Assembly: GCA_900550445.1 (NCBI GenBank)
Contig: URSF01000050.1
Coordinates: 1-6,533 of the forward strand
From: an uncultured Rhodospirillaceae bacterium
GTDB taxonomy: Bacteria; Pseudomonadota; Alphaproteobacteria; CAAGCB01; CAG-977
Direction of reading: 5' to 3'
DNA length: 6,533 bases
In this document: positions 4,726 through 6,533 of the stretch, piece by piece
Position numbering within the stretch: the first letter of the stretch is position 1
Layout of the letters: every line of letters starts with the position of its first letter
Translations under genes and position numbers: made by a program
The notes under the pieces: generated by a model
The model's input: the letters and a program-made list of their open reading frames with translations, nothing else
Told to the model about the DNA's origin: nothing
Databases searched by the model: none

Positions 4726-6402
4726 ATGGCTGAAAAAAGAACAGAGTTCGAATCTCTCGGCGGTAATAACTTGGACGGTATCGGCGGAAACGCTAAAAAG
4801 ATCACGTATACGGCCGAAGACGGAAGCAAAAAGTCGATTCAAATCGACTGCGGTATGAAGTTTTCCGATAAAGCCTTAACGGGCGTGGATAATTACATCG
4901 CGCCGCTGGAATGTGATGACCTGCTGGTGACGCACGCTCATGCCGACCATATTGCGGGGATTATCCATCACATTCAGATGAACCCTGAAAAACCGTTGAA
5001 CATTTATGCCGACAAATTTACCCATCAGTTCATGTTTGCCGAAATGGCCAAGCAGGGACTGCCGCTGGATAAAATGCCGAAGTTCCATGACGTCAAAGAC
5101 GGTGAAAAATTCACGGTCAACGGATTTGAAGTCGAACCTGTTCCTGTAACACATTCCGCGCCCGGCGCGATTGCTTTTGTCGTTGAATCTCCGGACGGCA
5201 CGCGCCTGATGGACATGGGCGATTTCAAAACGACTCCGGCCGAACTGGGCAAAGGGTGGGAAGACAAGCGCATCGCTGAAGTGTTTGCCAAAGGTGTTGA
5301 CGTTTGTTTTTGCGATTCCACGTCCACGACGTCTAAGGAAGTAACGCCGTCTTATGATGCGGTGACCAAAGGCTTTAAGAAAATTTTGTATGACAATCCG
5401 AACGCACAGATGATGGTCGGCACGATTGCCCGTTCCGCCCAGCAGATGATGGCCGACGTTATTGCCGTTGCTGAATACGCCAAGGAAACGGGAACAAAGC
5501 CCCGCACGTTTATTTTGGACGGCGCTTCTTTGGTTCAGGTCAACAACTGTTTGAACAAATCCGACATGAGCATGAGCAAAGCCTGCTATGAACGCACGGG
5601 CGTACGGGTTAACATTATTGATGCGAAATCACCGGAAGCCAGATCTGTTCCCCCGCAGGAACGTATTTACATGGTTACGGGGACGCAGGGTGAAGAAATG
5701 GCGTCTATGGCTCGTGTGGCGCGCGGCGAAAACAGAAATATCCGCCCGTCGAAAAGCTGTCCGAACCTGTGTGTCAACCAGCAGGCGGTTATTCCGTCCG
5801 GCAACAATCAGGCGATTGTTGATGAAATGATGGGCGCGCTGCGCGCTCAGGGTTGGCAGACCATGATTCCGGAACGCGGCGCTCCGTTTGTCGAAGGTGA
5901 AACCTATTATGTTTCCGGTCACGGTCGTGCCGGCGATATGGAAAAGGTTGCCGATTTAGCCGCCAAGAACCAGCCGAAGGATCGTCCCTGCACGTTTATC
6001 GGTATTCACGGCGATGAAATTCAGACGCAGGCAACGGAAGAAATCTTTAAAGGAAAAGGCCAGAAAGTCGAACATATTACGAATGCGCAGAAAGTGATCG
6101 TTTCCAAGGGTGAAGTTCAGGTTTCTCCGACGATCGGCAAAGCCAGCCGCATAGCTGTTATTGACGATAACGATAACTTTATGGATCCTGATTTCCGTTA
6201 CATCAAGCAGGCGTTTAACCCTGTTGCGAAGAAATGGGAAGACGTTAAGGAAATTGAATACGAAAAGATTTTGGTTTCCAAAAACGATCGTAAAAATTCC
6301 AAAGGCGGCAAGGGTGGTCGCGGCGGCCGCGGCGGCAAGAAAGGACATCGTCGTGAAATGAGCCCGCAGGTTATGCAGAAAGTGGCGCAAAAGTCCCGCT
6401 AA
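4726..6402 (+). CDS. rnj: RNase J-family metallo-beta-lactamase/beta-CASP ribonuclease with Arg/Gly-rich tail
   Basis: The 558-residue product carries the zinc-site motifs of the family. H70-A-H72-A-D74-H75 is motif 2 (THAHADHIAGI), H143 is in VTHSAPG, D166 is in MGDFK, H399 is in VSGHGRAGD and H428 in GIHGDE. The beta-CASP part shows CDSTST, the nucleotide-site type TGTQGEEMASMARVARGE, and IPSGNNQAIVDEM. Such enzymes are 5'-to-3' exonucleases and endonucleases that process and degrade mRNA and mature rRNA in the cytoplasm. The N-terminal LGGNNLDGIGGNAKKI and IDCGMKF replace the common GGxxEIGxN and IDAGxxFP. After KGEVQV only about 50 folded residues remain instead of the usual C-terminal domain of roughly 100. 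A basic tail follows (K519 to R543, including GGRGGRGGKKG), likely to bind RNA. The start has AGAAAGG (4712-4718) seven bases upstream. All metal ligands are present, so it should be active. RNase J is strongly supported; exact orthology to the housekeeping enzyme is less certain. Confidence 0.92.
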   Translation: MAEKRTEFESLGGNNLDGIGGNAKKITYTAEDGSKKSIQIDCGMKFSDKALTGVDNYIAPLECDDLLVTHAHADHIAGIIHHIQMNPEKPLNIYADKFTHQFMFAEMAKQGLPLDKMPKFHDVKDGEKFTVNGFEVEPVPVTHSAPGAIAFVVESPDGTRLMDMGDFKTTPAELGKGWEDKRIAEVFAKGVDVCFCDSTSTTSKEVTPSYDAVTKGFKKILYDNPNAQMMVGTIARSAQQMMADVIAVAEYAKETGTKPRTFILDGASLVQVNNCLNKSDMSMSKACYERTGVRVNIIDAKSPEARSVPPQERIYMVTGTQGEEMASMARVARGENRNIRPSKSCPNLCVNQQAVIPSGNNQAIVDEMMGALRAQGWQTMIPERGAPFVEGETYYVSGHGRAGDMEKVADLAAKNQPKDRPCTFIGIHGDEIQTQATEEIFKGKGQKVEHITNAQKVIVSKGEVQVSPTIGKASRIAVIDDNDNFMDPDFRYIKQAFNPVAKKWEDVKEIEYEKILVSKNDRKNSKGGKGGRGGRGGKKGHRREMSPQVMQKVAQKSR

Positions 6403-6416
6403 TGCTTATGAGTAAG

Positions 6417-6447
6417 AAAAAGAGCGCTTTCAGCGCTCTTTTTTTTT
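6417..6447 (+). terminator. Intrinsic terminator of the iscX-RNase J unit
   Basis: AGAGCGCT (6421-6428) and AGCGCTCT (6432-6439) form a perfect eight-base stem with loop TTC. Flanking A4 and T-run extend the pairing to about 12 bases. The T-run reaches 6447 and, after one G, continues. It begins 14 bases after the RNase J stop codon. The symmetric A and T flanks mean it could also work for a gene converging from the right. Confidence 0.95.
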
Positions 6448-6480
6448 GTTTTTTCACCATTGGCACGGCCTAATGTTTCC

Positions 6481-6505
6481 CCCGCACGGGTACTAGCCGT
6501 ACGGG
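6481..6505 (+). other. Second hairpin near the right edge, function unknown
   Basis: CCCGCACGG (6481-6489) and CCGTACGGG (6497-6505) pair over nine positions with one C-A mismatch around GTACTAG. After CATCAG there is a T7 run (6512-6518). The six-base gap before the T-run makes this a poor terminator. The stretch 6449-6533 around it has no supported gene. On the - strand a short open frame runs here, which could be the end of a converging gene, but too little is visible to call it. Confidence 0.4.
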
Positions 6506-6533
6506 CATCAGTTTTTTTACTTTCTTACCGCTG

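Noticed and set aside
4726..6402. Beta-lactamase or glyoxalase II function
   Set aside because: The MBL motif is shared, but the beta-CASP motifs (SGHG, CDST, TGTQGE) and the length identify a nucleic-acid-processing enzyme.

Overview
The window reads as one strand of a bacterial chromosome: all five genes I support are on the + strand. Base composition is close to balanced in the genes, and the one larger gap between them is very AT-rich. A solo IscX, an RNase J-type enzyme, a lipoprotein signal peptide and a secretin-like protein together point to a Gram-negative bacterium. An alphaproteobacterium, possibly host- or gut-associated, is my best guess. That placement is an inference, and no rRNA or other strong taxonomic marker is present.

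Positions 1-4244 look like one operon of four genes with gaps of 66, 19 and 11 bases. The first gene is cut by the left edge. It encodes an extracellular-looking or scaffold-like protein made of 9-residue Tyr-Tyr/Asn-Gly repeats, followed by an acidic 14-residue tandem repeat. The second encodes a soluble helical protein of unknown function with a basic Pro/Lys/Met tail. The third encodes a lipoprotein with a secretin-like layout: lipobox, N0-like and N1-like domains, and a C-terminal beta-rich domain ending in a secretin-type ILTP motif. The fourth encodes a single-pass membrane protein with a Met/Pro/Gly-rich cytoplasmic region and a small periplasmic domain holding two cysteines. I read this as part of an undescribed or highly diverged envelope-spanning machine, of type IV pilus or secretion type. 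The ATPase, platform protein and pilins are not in the window, so this remains a hypothesis.

Positions 4245-4489 separate the two transcription units. The gap holds a GC-rich hairpin, then AT-rich DNA with a repeated 10-base motif, a plausible promoter, and a small inverted repeat in the probable leader of the next unit.

Positions 4490-6402 form a two-gene unit. It has a small IscX-like iron-sulfur assembly protein and, 29 bases later, a metallo-beta-lactamase/beta-CASP ribonuclease of the RNase J family with an Arg/Gly-rich basic tail. A strong intrinsic terminator follows at 6417-6447. The last 85 bases contain a second hairpin near a T-run and no gene I can support.
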